Position numbers and translations under genes: made by a program. Positions 9,389 through 18,688 of a stretch of DNA of 64,000 bases are shown piece by piece. How positions within the stretch are numbered: the stretch's first letter is position 1; each line of letters begins with the position of its first letter. The notes under the pieces are model-generated. The model was not told the DNA's origin and made no database searches. It saw only the letters and a program-made list of their open reading frames with translations. Source of the stretch: Amycolatopsis anabasis (GTDB taxonomy: Bacteria; Actinomycetota; Actinomycetes; Mycobacteriales; Pseudonocardiaceae); the NCBI RefSeq assembly GCF_009765355.1, contig NZ_VTHK01000035.1:1-64000 (forward strand), given 5' to 3'.

Positions 9389-9430
9389 TATTCAGTGGCA
9401 CTGAGTACCGGTAGATAGTAGCACCGAGTA
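9389..9430. promoter_or_regulatory. Tandem operator-like palindromes before drrAB-type operon
   Basis: TCAGTGGCACTGA (9392-9404) is a perfect 6-1-6 inverted repeat, extended by outer TA/TA bases. A weaker second copy on the same face starts 23 bp later (9412-9430, core AGTAGCACCGAGTA). Two boxes about two helical turns apart just upstream of the ABC ATPase start suggest a repressor site. TetR- or PadR-type repressors usually control such exporters, but none is encoded next to it in this window. Confidence 0.55.
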
Positions 9431-9450
9431 GTGGGCGCGGCGCAAGCTCG

Positions 9451-10662
9451 TCAGCCCGCGGACCGCCCGTCGCAGAACACCAGGTTGACCAGCCGCTGCT
9501 GCGCCTTCCGGGACGGCTCTTTGCTGGACAGCGCGGCGTCGTCCACATAGGTCACCGAGGCGGTCAGGGTCCTCTTCCCGTCGGGCGTGCTGTACATCAG
9601 CGCTCCGTAGCCCTGGACGCCGCCGTTGTGGGTGAGGAGGGTGACGCCGCAGCTCGGCTGCGGAAAGGGAGACGGTGAGCTGCCGTCCTGCACGAACAAC
9701 CCGAGGCCGTAGCCGGGGCTCTTCGGGTGCGGCTTGCGCATCTCGGCCAGCAGCGGGGCCGGGAGGAGTTCGCCGCCCTGCAGCGCGGAGAAGAACTTTC
9801 GCAGATCCCGGGTGGTCGAGATCATCTCGCCGCCGGCGTGGATCCAGGAGGGGTTCTGGCGGGTGACGTCGACCGTCGTCCACTGCCCGGCGTCCTGGTA
9901 CCGGTAGTAGCCGTGGGCGTGCGGCCCGGAGATCCCCGTCCGGGTGCCCGGCACCTCGGTGCCCGACAGCCCGAGCGGCCGCAGGATCCGCCGCGCTATC
10001 TCGTCGCCGTAGGAGGAGCTGCGGGTGACCTTTTCGATCAGCAGCGCCGCCAGCGTGTAGTTGGTGTTGGAGTAGCTCCAGTCCGTCCCCGGCGCGAACC
10101 GGGGCGGCCTGGACAGCGCGAACCGGGCCAGCTCCTCCGGCCGGTAGGTGTGGAACCGGTTGTCCACCCACTCCTTGCCCGACCACGGGATCCCCGGCAC
10201 GACCGTTCCGTCGGGGTACTGCTCGCCGGTGTAGTTGAACAACCCGCTGGTGTGCTGCAACAGCATCCGCACCGTGATCCGCCGGTCCAGGCCGTACTCC
10301 GGCAGGTAGTCGGCCGCCGGGTTGTCCAGCCCGACCTCGCCCGCGGCCACCAGTTGCAGCACCACGGTCGCGACGAACGTCTTGGTGTTGCTGCCGATCC
10401 GGAACCGCCCGTTCGTCGGCGGCTTCGCGGTCTCGCCCAGCTCGCGCACCCCGGCACTGCCGGCCCAGTCGCCCCGCTGATCGTGCACGCGCAACTGCAC
10501 CCCGGTGAAACCGGAATCGACGATCTCCTGGAGGGCCGCCCGCAGCTCCGGGCGATCCTGCCCGGCCCCGCTGTCCGCGGTGGCCACCCCGGGTTGGGCC
10601 GCCCCGGCCAGCAGCGCGGCCGCCAGTGCCGTGACCCCCGCTCGCCGGAAGGCCCGCGGCAT
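9451..10662 (-). CDS. Secreted serine hydrolase, DD-peptidase/beta-lactamase family
   Basis: A 403-residue protein of the serine beta-lactamase/D-Ala-D-Ala carboxypeptidase (R61-like) family. All three motifs are present: SxxK as IGSNTKTF, YxN as WSYSNTNYT, and HxG as LTHNGGVQGYG. A Sec signal precedes (VTALAAALLAGAAQPG). Start set at ATG 10662, which has AGGGG four bases before it; ATG 10704 is an alternative. Such enzymes act outside the membrane on D-Ala peptides or esters. Reads away from the pectinase-type gene at 10778 on the same strand, 115 bp apart. Confidence 0.85.
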   Translation of the reverse strand: MPRAFRRAGVTALAAALLAGAAQPGVATADSGAGQDRPELRAALQEIVDSGFTGVQLRVHDQRGDWAGSAGVRELGETAKPPTNGRFRIGSNTKTFVATVVLQLVAAGEVGLDNPAADYLPEYGLDRRITVRMLLQHTSGLFNYTGEQYPDGTVVPGIPWSGKEWVDNRFHTYRPEELARFALSRPPRFAPGTDWSYSNTNYTLAALLIEKVTRSSSYGDEIARRILRPLGLSGTEVPGTRTGISGPHAHGYYRYQDAGQWTTVDVTRQNPSWIHAGGEMISTTRDLRKFFSALQGGELLPAPLLAEMRKPHPKSPGYGLGLFVQDGSSPSPFPQPSCGVTLLTHNGGVQGYGALMYSTPDGKRTLTASVTYVDDAALSSKEPSRKAQQRLVNLVFCDGRSAG

Positions 10663-10777
10663 CCGGCCCCTGTTGTCGGTATCCCTGGTCCTTGAACTGA
10701 TCATGGCGGCCACGATCACCGACCGCCTTGACGCCGAACAGTCACGGCGCTGACACCGCGCCTGACACGGGGACTCG

Positions 10778-12400
10778 TCAGATCTCTTCGCGTTCCACGT
10801 GGTCGAGGTGCGTGTCGGCGACCGGCCTGGTGTGCAGCGCGTCGAACTCCGTGACGTCGCGAAGCACGAAGGTCGGCACGTCCGGCGCCTTGGCCGCGCG
10901 GCAGCGGTGGAAGGCGGCGCCGTCGACATCGTCCAGCACGAAGGCCGGGCGCAGGTCGGGGGTCAGGAAGTTCACCCGCACGTTGTCCATTTCGATGCGC
11001 TTGGCGTGCCGGATGTAGCAGCCGTAAGCGGGCAGGATGCCGAATATCGCCGGTTCGGGAGCGACGTCGGCTCGTTCGGGGACGGCGAAGGGTTCGCGGC
11101 GGCCGGGTATCGCGAAGGTCTTGTTGATCAGTTCCGGTGGTTGCTCGGTGGCCTCGGTCATCGACAGTCCGCCCCGGAAGTTGACGCGGACGTCTCGAAT
11201 GGACACATCCTCGACGTGGTGCCCGGGTATTCCGGTGATGACGGCGGCATATCGGGGATCGGCGTTGTGCACGGTGACGTTGCTGATGGTGACCCGCCGG
11301 AGCGCGCCGACGGGCAGGCCCGGCGGGCCGCTCATCCTGGCGCCGAGGCGCAGGAAGATCGGGGAGTTGACGATGTCCCGCATGGTGATGGCGTTGATCG
11401 TGACGTCCTCGAGGACTCCACCGTCCACAGTGTCCAGTGCGATTCCCCGGCAGCGATCGAAGAGCACGTTGCTGATGGTGATGTTCTTGAACCCGCCCAC
11501 CGACTCGGTGCCGAACTTCACGCGGCCGAACGGCCCGTCCCCGTCCCAGGACGCCGGGTTGTCGCGGGTGAAGGTGCCCGCGGCGAGGCTGCCGACGTCG
11601 TAGCCGCTGACCAGGCAGTTGGCGATCGTCACGTTCTCGGTCGCCCGGGCGAACCCGAGCGCGTAGGAGCTCTTGAGCGCGATCCCGTCGTCGTTGAACG
11701 TGTTGGCCGTGACGTCGGAGACGCGCACGTTGCGGCAGCAGTCGACGTTGATGCCGTCCCGGAGCGTGTCGATCGTGACATCGTTGATCGTCAGGTTGTC
11801 GACGCCGGTCGCCAGGATCGCGATGTGCCCTCTGCCGACGATCGTCACGTCCCGGATCGTGACCTCGCGGCAGAGTTTGAGCGCGATCGCTTTGTCGCCC
11901 GCGCCGCGGGGGCTGTTGTGCTCCATGCGGGGAATCAGGCCGTTCCCGTCGATGCGGCCGGGCCCGAGGAGGGAGATGTTCTCCAGGTTCTCGCCCCAGA
12001 TGAGGCTTGCCCGCCAGTGGCTGTGCCCGAAGTCCTGGTATGTGTTGCCGGCGCCGGCGCCCGGCGGGTCGTAACCACCGGCCGGTGTCGGGGTGGCGCC
12101 GAGCAGGGTGGCGCCGTGGTCGAAGTAGAGCGCGACGTTGCTCTTCAGGCGCACGGTGTAACTGGCGTAGGTACCGGCGGGGAAGTAGACGGTGCCGCCA
12201 CCACCGGCGGCCGCGGCCTCGATCGCGCGGTTGATCGCCGGCGAGTCGATGCTCGTGCCGTTCCCGCGCGCGCCGTAGTGGCGCACGTCGTAGCGCTGAC
12301 CAGGTACCGCCGCGCTGGCGGCACTGCCGGCGGCGGTGATCGGCACCGCGGCGACCACCCCCGCGAGCAGGGCCTTGCGGCGGTTCAACGATCCGGCCAT
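10778..12400 (-). CDS. Secreted GH28-like polygalacturonase / right-handed beta-helix protein
   Basis: A 540-residue exported protein: twin-arginine-like leader (LNRRKALLAGVVAAVP), an N-terminal pectate-lyase-type entry segment (YDVRHYGARGNGTSIDSPAI), then many parallel beta-helix coils (repeated NVTIxxxxxxxx-type units). The FNDDGIALKS block supplies the paired Asp typical of glycoside hydrolase 28; the usual GHG histidine motif is not obvious, so catalysis on pectin is probable but not certain. Start at ATG 12400 with AAAGGA before it. The stop of the upstream DUF998 gene overlaps the start by 16 bp. Confidence 0.82.
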   Translation of the reverse strand: MAGSLNRRKALLAGVVAAVPITAAGSAASAAVPGQRYDVRHYGARGNGTSIDSPAINRAIEAAAAGGGGTVYFPAGTYASYTVRLKSNVALYFDHGATLLGATPTPAGGYDPPGAGAGNTYQDFGHSHWRASLIWGENLENISLLGPGRIDGNGLIPRMEHNSPRGAGDKAIALKLCREVTIRDVTIVGRGHIAILATGVDNLTINDVTIDTLRDGINVDCCRNVRVSDVTANTFNDDGIALKSSYALGFARATENVTIANCLVSGYDVGSLAAGTFTRDNPASWDGDGPFGRVKFGTESVGGFKNITISNVLFDRCRGIALDTVDGGVLEDVTINAITMRDIVNSPIFLRLGARMSGPPGLPVGALRRVTISNVTVHNADPRYAAVITGIPGHHVEDVSIRDVRVNFRGGLSMTEATEQPPELINKTFAIPGRREPFAVPERADVAPEPAIFGILPAYGCYIRHAKRIEMDNVRVNFLTPDLRPAFVLDDVDGAAFHRCRAAKAPDVPTFVLRDVTEFDALHTRPVADTHLDHVEREEI

Positions 12401-13140
12401 GAATTCGTCCTTTCGCACTGCGCGGCGGCGCGAGTTACACACTCGGACACGCGAGTCCCCCGTTCCGGACGTGCGAGTTCCCCATTTCGGGACACCGAGT
12501 TCCCCATTTCGGTAGGCAGGTCCCGCAGGGAGACCAGGAAGTACGCGGCCAGCGCCGAAGCCCAGAGCCACCCGGCCACCGCGGCGAGGTGGAGTGCCGG
12601 GCTTTCCAGCGCCGGGGCCCTGGTCGCGGCCAGCAGCGCCGCCAGCGCCACCCCCGTGCCGCCGCAGTAACCGGCCCAACCCCGGTTGCCCCGCACCGCG
12701 AACCGGCGGGCGAACACGGCGCACGCGCCGATCAGCGACCCGAACGCCAGCACCGCGCCGGCACCGTGGAGGACGTGGTGCCAGCTGGCCGCCACGGGCG
12801 CCGGAATCCCCGGCGGGTAGCCGTTTCCCGGGTCCCGGACGAAAACCCCGGCGACGATCAGGCCGAACCCGTGGCCCGCGAGCGGCAACGCCCCGGCACG
12901 CATCCGGCGGCGACGCAGCCCGGCCGCGAAGGCCAGGTTCAGCAGGCCGGTGACCACGAAGTTGGTGACCTGGAGCCAGCCGAGGCCGCCGAGGCTCAGC
13001 AGGCTGAGCGGATGCCGTCCCGGATCGAAACCGGTGCGGGTGGCCTCCTGCAGCGCGACCACGACCAGGAACCACGGTCCGGCCACGGCGCCGCAGCACA
13101 GCAGCACGCTGGTCATTCGCTGGTGTCCCGTGGTGCACAT
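12385..13140 (-). CDS. DUF998 family integral membrane protein
   Basis: About 251 residues with six hydrophobic helices; the FDPGRHPLSLLSLGGLGWLQ segment is characteristic of DUF998 proteins, whose function is unknown. Start chosen at ATG 13140 because GAGGAGG lies upstream; starts at 13116, 13173 and 13215 are possible. The last ~45 codons (from about 12522 down) are read through a 22-bp tandem repeat array, giving an atypical tail (EMGNSVSRNGELARPERG), so the native stop was probably replaced when the repeat inserted. Confidence 0.65.
   Translation of the reverse strand: MCTTGHQRMTSVLLCCGAVAGPWFLVVVALQEATRTGFDPGRHPLSLLSLGGLGWLQVTNFVVTGLLNLAFAAGLRRRRMRAGALPLAGHGFGLIVAGVFVRDPGNGYPPGIPAPVAASWHHVLHGAGAVLAFGSLIGACAVFARRFAVRGNRGWAGYCGGTGVALAALLAATRAPALESPALHLAAVAGWLWASALAAYFLVSLRDLPTEMGNSVSRNGELARPERGTRVSECVTRAAAQCERTNSWPDR
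12431..12517. repeat. 22-bp tandem repeat array, locus A
   Basis: CGAGT recurs at 12431, 12452, 12474 and 12496, i.e. units of 21-22 bp of the form CGAGTTCCCCATTTCGGnA. The same unit is found at 53700-53760 and, degraded, at 61223-61350. Here it forms the 3' end of the DUF998 reading frame. Confidence 0.85.
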
Positions 13141-13295
13141 CGCCGTGGCCGCCTCCTCGTCGGTGGCAGCCATTCCAGCCGGAGGCACGGGTGCGACGGC
13201 AGTGCGCAAAGTCATGAGCCGGCTTGACGAACGCCAGCGGAGAACATGACTTTCCTCAGGTCTCGTACCTGGGCACACTGCGTACGGTGTAACCC

Positions 13296-14405
13296 GTGAC
13301 CCGACGGGACGCCCTGTTCGACGCGCTGGCGATGGCGGTGGCCGTGTCGCTCGTGGCCGTGTCGCTGCTGGGCCCGCCGAGCAACGCCGCGTACGGCCCG
13401 GCGGGCATCGCGGTGGAATGCGCCGCGCTCGGCCTGCTGCCGTTCCGGCGGCGGGCGCCGCTGCTGACCGGCTGGCTGCTCGCGGCGTCCGCGGTCGCCA
13501 TGGCCGTGGTGGAGGCGATCGCGCCGGGCACCCTGGTGCACACCGGCATGACCCCCTTGGTGCCGCTCGCGGCGACGCCGTTCCTCGCCTACAGCGCCCT
13601 GGCCTTCGCCGCCGACCAGCGCGTTGCCCTGGCGCCGGTCGCGATCCTGGCGATCGTCGCGGCGCGCCCGTGGGAACCGACCGGCCCGGGGGTCACGCAG
13701 GCGTTGCTGATCACCGCCGCCCCCGCGCTGCTGGGGATGTACCTGTCCGCGCGCCGGCGGCTCGTCACGGAGGCGCTGGCCGCGCAGCGCGCCCGGCTCG
13801 CCGCGGAAATGCACGACACCATCACCCACCGGCTCAGCCTGATCGTCCTGCGGGCCGGGCTGCTGGGCATGACCGCGCGCGATGCGGAGACCCGCGCCGC
13901 GGCGGCGGAACTGCGTGCCGCCGGCTGCCAGGCGCTCGAGGAACTCCAGGAAGTGGTGCACGTCCTGCACGACGAGAGCGGCGATTCGATACCCACGAGG
14001 CACTCGCCGGCGCCGGTGCCCGAGCTGGCGCCGCTGATCGCGGAGTCCCGATCCGCCGGTGTCGCGGCACAACTGGTCGAGGAGGGCGATCCGGCCGCGG
14101 TCGCGCCGGTGATCCGCCGCACCGCGCACCGCGTCGTCCAGGAAGCGCTGACCAACGTCCGCAAGCACGCACCCGGTGCGGCGGTCCGGGTTCGGGCGCG
14201 GTACGGCGGCGACGGCGTGCACGTCACCGTGCACAACACCGGCTCGACGCGGGCCGCCGATCCCGCGCTGGCCGCGACGGGCTCCGGCACCGGGCTGCAC
14301 AACCTGCGCCAGCGCGTGGAAATGATCGGCGGCACCCTGCACACCGGCCGAGCCACCGATGGCGGCTTCCAGGTGTGCGCGACCCTGCCGGCGCCGGCGG
14401 CATGA
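13296..14405 (+). CDS. NarL-type sensor histidine kinase
   Basis: A 369-residue kinase. Residues 1 to about 150 form four to six hydrophobic segments; then a HisKA_3 dimerisation domain with the phospho-acceptor in AEMHDTITHRLSLI and a HATPase_c domain ending GSGTGLHNLRQRVEMIGG. Starts at GTG 13296 with almost no leader; TACGGT about 12 bases before could be a -10, so translation may be leaderless. Its stop overlaps the response-regulator ATG by 4 bp. The sensed signal is unknown. Confidence 0.9.
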   Translation: MTRRDALFDALAMAVAVSLVAVSLLGPPSNAAYGPAGIAVECAALGLLPFRRRAPLLTGWLLAASAVAMAVVEAIAPGTLVHTGMTPLVPLAATPFLAYSALAFAADQRVALAPVAILAIVAARPWEPTGPGVTQALLITAAPALLGMYLSARRRLVTEALAAQRARLAAEMHDTITHRLSLIVLRAGLLGMTARDAETRAAAAELRAAGCQALEELQEVVHVLHDESGDSIPTRHSPAPVPELAPLIAESRSAGVAAQLVEEGDPAAVAPVIRRTAHRVVQEALTNVRKHAPGAAVRVRARYGGDGVHVTVHNTGSTRAADPALAATGSGTGLHNLRQRVEMIGGTLHTGRATDGGFQVCATLPAPAA

Positions 14406-15043
14406 TCCGGGTAGCCCTGGTCGACGACGACCCCATGGTCTGCGAACACCTGCGTGCCGTCTTCGACTTCGCCGACGACATCGAAGTGGTCGACGAGACC
14501 TACGACGGCGCCGCCGCGGTCGAGTCGGTGCTGCGTCACCGGCCCGACGTGGTCCTCATGGACCTGCGCATGCCCGGCGTCGACGGCCTCACCGCCATCG
14601 AGCGCATCCACAAGCTCGACCGGCCACCCGCGGTCGTCGCCCTCACCACGTTCGACGCCGATCACCACATCCTGCGCGCCCTGCGCGCCGGCGCCGCCGG
14701 TTTCCTGCTGAAGACCACCCCACCCCAGGACCTGATCGGCTTGGTCCGCGTCGCCGCCGACGGGCACACGGTCCTCTCCCCGGCCGCGTCCCGCCGCCTG
14801 GTGGCCACCGCCACCGACCGGCACACCGCACGCGACGAGGCGCTCGCCGTGATCGGCCACCTGACCCCGAGGGAGACCGACATCCTGGCCTGCCTCGGCA
14901 ACGGCCTGTCCAACGCGCAGATCGCCGCGCGCATGCACCTGACCGAGGGCACCACGAAGAACTACATCTCCCAGATCCTGGCCAAACTCCAGTGCGCCAA
15001 CCGCACCCAGGCCGGGCTGCTCGCCCAGCAAGCCGGACTGTGA
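14402..15043 (+). CDS. NarL/FixJ-family response regulator
   Basis: A 213-residue regulator with a receiver domain (acidic DDDP near residue 10, phospho-acceptor Asp in VVLMDLRMPGVDG, Lys in LLKTTPP) and a LuxR-type helix-turn-helix (LTPRETDILACLGNGLSNAQ, about residues 150-205). Coupled by an ATGA overlap to the kinase gene, so it is the kinase's partner. Followed by a strong hairpin at 15061-15110. Confidence 0.93.
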   Translation: MIRVALVDDDPMVCEHLRAVFDFADDIEVVDETYDGAAAVESVLRHRPDVVLMDLRMPGVDGLTAIERIHKLDRPPAVVALTTFDADHHILRALRAGAAGFLLKTTPPQDLIGLVRVAADGHTVLSPAASRRLVATATDRHTARDEALAVIGHLTPRETDILACLGNGLSNAQIAARMHLTEGTTKNYISQILAKLQCANRTQAGLLAQQAGL

Positions 15044-15060
15044 TGCCGGGTGCCGGGGTC

Positions 15061-15110
15061 GGGTCGTGAGTGTTCGGACCGGTTCTAACCGGCCTGTCCA
15101 CTCACGACCC
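15061..15110. terminator. Intergenic hairpin, GGGTCGTGAGTG family (copy 1)
   Basis: GGGTCGTGAGTG at 15061-15072 pairs with CACTCACGACCC at 15099-15110, and an inner ACCGGTT/AACCGG stem adds stability. It follows the response-regulator stop by 17 bp and likely ends its transcript. Related hairpins occur at 22088, 22948, 30873 and 55352, so it is also a dispersed repeat. Confidence 0.8.
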
Positions 15111-15217
15111 CCAGCACCCGCCTCCCTCACGTGCGGCTGGACGCCGTGCGCGCGGCACTGGATGCTGGCGGGCACGTGCGCGGCGCGTGGGGCCGCATCA
15201 GGCGAAGGGACCCGCCC

Positions 15218-16468
15218 ATGACCAGCACCCAACCGGCCGGAGGCGTCGCGGCCCTCGCCGAGCCCACCGCGCGGGTCCGCCCCGGCTGGGTGGCGTGGCT
15301 GTTCGCCGCGAACGTCGGACTGTGGTTCGCCTTCCTCACGCCGATCCAGGTCCTGCTGCCCCGGCAGGCGGAACTGCTCGACGCGGGGAACAAGATGGTG
15401 ATCTTCAACGTGGTCACCGGCGCCGGTGCGGTGGTCGCGATCATCGTGACCCCGGTCGCCGGGCACCTCTCCGACCACACCACGTCCCGGTTCGGCCGCA
15501 GGCACCCGTGGACCGTCGGCGGCGCGCTCGGCGCGCTGGCGGGATTCACCGTGCTCGCCCTCGCCGGGAACGTGGTGCTGATGACCGTGGGCTGGTGCCT
15601 GGCGCAGGCGTCGCTGAACTGCGCCCTCGCCGCGCTGACCGCGGCGCTGCCCGACCGGGTCCCGGTGGCGCAGCGGGCCGAGGTCGCCGGCGTCATCGGG
15701 ATCACCCAGATCCTCGGCGTGCTGGCCGGGATCGGTCTGGTCACCGCGCTGCTCTCCGGCGTCGCCGGCGGATACCTCGCCTGCGCGGCGGCCGTCATCG
15801 CCGGCGCGCTGCTGTTCGCGTGGCGCACCCCGGACACCGTGCTCCCGCGGGCGAGCCGCCCGGGCAGGTCGTTCGGCGAGCTGGTGCGCGAGATGTGGGT
15901 GTCGCCGCGGGCACATCCCGACTTCGCCTGGGCCTGGTGCGGGCACTTCTGCACCCAGCTCGGCAACGCGCTCGGCCTGTTCTACATGCTGTTCTTCCTG
16001 ACCGACGTGGTACGCCTGCCGAATCCGGAGGGCGCGCTGCTGATGGCCACCGGCCTCTACGGCGGCACGGTGATCATCGCGGCCGCGGTCACCGGCAAGC
16101 TCTCCGACGCCTCGGGCCGCCGCAAGCCCTTCGTCTACGTCGCCGTCACGCTGATGGGCGCCGCGTCCGGACTGCTCGCCGTGCTGCACACCTGGTCCGC
16201 CGTCGTCACCGGTGCGCTGCTGCTCGGCACCGGCTTCGGGATCTACGCCGCGGTCGGGCTCGCCCTGCTCACCCAGGTCCTGCCGGACGCCTCCGCGCGG
16301 GCGAAAGACCTCGGCATCGTGAACATCTCCCAGTCCGCACCCCAGGTGCTCACCCCGCTGATCGCCGGGCTCGCGCTGCTCGGCGGCTACCGGACCCTGT
16401 ACCTGGTGTCCGCCGCGGTCACCCTCGCCGCCGGGGGCCTGATCGCGAGGGTCCGGTCCGTCCGCTGA
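15218..16468 (+). CDS. MFS transporter, GPH (sugar:cation symporter) type
   Basis: A 416-residue, roughly 12-helix transporter. The loop GHLSDHTTSRFGRRHPW (around residue 83) is typical of the glycoside-pentoside-hexuronide symporter group and related MFS_1 proteins. ATG 15218 has a GAAGGGA ribosome site; longer in-frame starts run into the preceding terminator. No glycosidase or regulator is adjacent, so the substrate is unknown. Confidence 0.8.
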   Translation: MTSTQPAGGVAALAEPTARVRPGWVAWLFAANVGLWFAFLTPIQVLLPRQAELLDAGNKMVIFNVVTGAGAVVAIIVTPVAGHLSDHTTSRFGRRHPWTVGGALGALAGFTVLALAGNVVLMTVGWCLAQASLNCALAALTAALPDRVPVAQRAEVAGVIGITQILGVLAGIGLVTALLSGVAGGYLACAAAVIAGALLFAWRTPDTVLPRASRPGRSFGELVREMWVSPRAHPDFAWAWCGHFCTQLGNALGLFYMLFFLTDVVRLPNPEGALLMATGLYGGTVIIAAAVTGKLSDASGRRKPFVYVAVTLMGAASGLLAVLHTWSAVVTGALLLGTGFGIYAAVGLALLTQVLPDASARAKDLGIVNISQSAPQVLTPLIAGLALLGGYRTLYLVSAAVTLAAGGLIARVRSVR

Positions 16469-16524
16469 TCACCAGGTCCACCGTGCGTAGGCTGACCGCA
16501 CACGTGATGGACGGGGAGGCTGAG

Positions 16525-17196
16525 GTGCCGGAGACGACGGTGGCCGAGGTGCTGGCCGAGCTGGCCGCGCTCGAGGACCCGAAGGTACGCGCGGTGAACG
16601 AGAAACACGGCGACGATCACGGGGTGAACCTCACCGAGCTGCGCGCGCTCGCGAAGAAGCTGAAGACGCGGCAGGAACTCGCGCGCGAGCTCTGGGAGAC
16701 CGCGGACACCGCGGCGAGGCTGCTGGCGCTCCTGATCTGCCGTCCGAAGGCGTTCGAGCGTGCCGAGCTGGACGTCCTGCTGCGCGAGGCGCGCACGCCC
16801 AAGGTGCACGACTGGCTGGTGAACTACGTGGTGAAGAAGAGCCCGCACGCCGAAGAGTTGCGCCTGGCCTGGTCCGCCGACGCGGATCCGGTGATCGCGA
16901 GCGCCGGTTGGGCGCTGACCACCGACCGCGTGGCGAAGAAACCCGAGGGGCTCGACCTCGCGGGACTGCTCGACGTCATCGAGGCGGAGCTGAAAGACGC
17001 CCCGGACCGCCTGCAGTGGGCGATGAACCACTGCCTGGCGCAGATCGGGATCGAGCACGCCGAGCACCGCGCCCGCGCGATCGACATCGGTGAGCGCCTG
17101 GAGGTGCTCAAGGATTACCCGACTCCGCCGAACTGCACGTCTCCGTTCGCGCCCGTCTGGATCACCGAAATGGTGCGCCGGCAGCGCGAGAAGTAA
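16525..17196 (+). CDS. DNA alkylation repair protein (AlkD-like HEAT repeat)
   Basis: A 223-residue, all-helical protein of the length and composition of AlkC/AlkD-like DNA glycosylases, which remove alkylated bases using stacked HEAT-like repeats. Seen directly are alternating helical segments (ELRALAKKLKTRQELARELW) and a basic C-terminus. GTG 16525 is preferred because GGGGAGG lies five bases before it; an ATG six codons upstream (16507) is the alternative. The dienelactone-hydrolase gene starts 12 bp after the stop, so the two are probably cotranscribed. Confidence 0.72.
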   Translation: MPETTVAEVLAELAALEDPKVRAVNEKHGDDHGVNLTELRALAKKLKTRQELARELWETADTAARLLALLICRPKAFERAELDVLLREARTPKVHDWLVNYVVKKSPHAEELRLAWSADADPVIASAGWALTTDRVAKKPEGLDLAGLLDVIEAELKDAPDRLQWAMNHCLAQIGIEHAEHRARAIDIGERLEVLKDYPTPPNCTSPFAPVWITEMVRRQREK

Positions 17197-17208
17197 GAAA
17201 GGAAACGC

Positions 17209-17976
17209 ATGCCCACCACGATGGTCGAGGTCCCCACTCCGGACGGCACGGCCGACGCCTTCGCCGCGTTCCCGGACGGCGGTGGCCCGCATCCGGGGGT
17301 GCTGTTCTACATGGACGCCATCGGTCTGCGGCCGGTGCTGTACGAGATGGCCGAAAAGCTGGCCGGGCACGGCTACTACGTTCTGCTGCCCAACGTGTTC
17401 TACCGGCACGGCCCGGCCCCGGTCGTCGAGGTGGGCGACCTGAGCACCGCGGCGGGCCGCGAAGCGTTCTTCGGCCGTCTCGCACCGTTGTTCGCCGAGC
17501 TCACCGTGGAGCGCGCGGTCCGCGATGCCGCCGCTTATCTGGACTTCCTCGCCGCGCGGCCGGAGGTGCGTCCCGGCCCGGTGGGAGTCACCGGTTATTG
17601 CCTGGGCGGGGTGCTGGCCGTGCGCACCGCGGCGGTCCGTCCCGAGCAGGTGGCCGCGGTCGCCTCCTTCCATCCCGGGCCGCTGGTCACCGACGAGCCG
17701 GACAGCCCGCACAAGCTGGCGCCGCGGCTGACCGCCGAGCTGTACTTCGGGCTCGCCGAGCACGACGATCACATGCCCCCGGAAAGCATCAGCCGGCTGA
17801 ACAAGGCCATGGACGCCGCGGGTGTCCGCCGCACCAGCGAGGTCTACCCGGACACGGTGCACGGGTTCACCATGTCCGACACGGCAGCCTTCGACGCGGC
17901 CGGGCTGGAACGGCACTGGGACGGCCTGCTCGGCCTGTTCTCGCGCGCCCTCCCGCCGACTTCCGACGGCGGGTGA
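17209..17976 (+). CDS. Dienelactone hydrolase family protein
   Basis: A 255-residue alpha/beta hydrolase with the Cys-type nucleophile elbow TGYCLGGVLAV (Gly-x-Cys-x-Gly-Gly), an Asp region (GLAEHDDHMP) and a C-terminal His (DTVHGFTM), i.e. the Cys-Asp-His triad of dienelactone hydrolases, which open enol-lactones. ATG 17209 follows AAAGGA. Downstream of an alkylation-repair gene and not within an aromatic catabolic operon, so the natural substrate is unclear. Confidence 0.88.
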   Translation: MPTTMVEVPTPDGTADAFAAFPDGGGPHPGVLFYMDAIGLRPVLYEMAEKLAGHGYYVLLPNVFYRHGPAPVVEVGDLSTAAGREAFFGRLAPLFAELTVERAVRDAAAYLDFLAARPEVRPGPVGVTGYCLGGVLAVRTAAVRPEQVAAVASFHPGPLVTDEPDSPHKLAPRLTAELYFGLAEHDDHMPPESISRLNKAMDAAGVRRTSEVYPDTVHGFTMSDTAAFDAAGLERHWDGLLGLFSRALPPTSDGG

Positions 17977-17998
17977 CCCGCCCGGTCCAACGACCGGT

Positions 17999-18688
17999 TC
18001 ACCGGCCCCCGCCGAGGTTCGCGGCCAGGTGCGGCGCGGCCCTGCGGGCGAGCTCCAACCGGCTGCGGACCCCGAGCTTGGTGAAGGCGCGGCGCAGGTG
18101 GGCGTCCACGGTGTGATGGGAGAGGAACAGCCGGCTCGCCACCTGCCGGTTGGTCAGGCCCTCGGCCACCAGCCGCACCACCCGGAGTTCGCCGGCGGTG
18201 ATGCTGTCCCACCCGGTCGCCTGGCCGGTGCGGGGCAGCTTGCGCCGCACCCCCAGCTCGCGCAGGGCGCGCTGGACGCGGGCGATGTCGCGGACCGCTC
18301 CGGCGGCGGACCAGAGCTGGAACGCTTCCTGGTACAGCCGCACGGCCTCGGCGCGGTTGCCTCCGGCCCGTTCCGCGGCCGCGGCGTCGGACAGCGCGGA
18401 CGCCAAGCCGAGGGGATGGGACGCCGAGCGGTAGGCGTCGGCGGCGGCCCGCAGTTCGGCGCGGCTCCCGCGGATCAGGGCCTCGGCGTGCCGGGCGGCG
18501 GCGACCGCCCCGGCCACCCCGGGGTTCGACTCGGCCAGCCGGCGCGTACCTGCCACCGCCGCGGCCGCTTCGGACGGCGCCGCGGCGCGCTGCGCGATCC
18601 GGACCAGTTGCGGGCCCAGCCACGGGTCGTAGGCGAGCAGCAGCAACCGATCGGGCAGGCCGCGGTAGACCACCGCGGCACTGCGCAC
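17999..18688 (-). pseudogene. N-terminally truncated LuxR-family regulator
   Basis: The reading frame encodes a helical, Ala/Arg-rich region (TPR-like) followed by a clean LuxR helix-turn-helix (ITAGELRVVRLVAEGLTNRQ, near the C-terminus). It resembles the last quarter of the large LuxR/LAL-type regulators, which normally begin with an AAA ATPase domain. That domain is absent: an in-frame TGA at 18728-18730 closes the frame upstream. The only start is a GTG at 18688 without a good ribosome site. Probably a remnant, though a small HTH protein could still be made. Confidence 0.65.
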
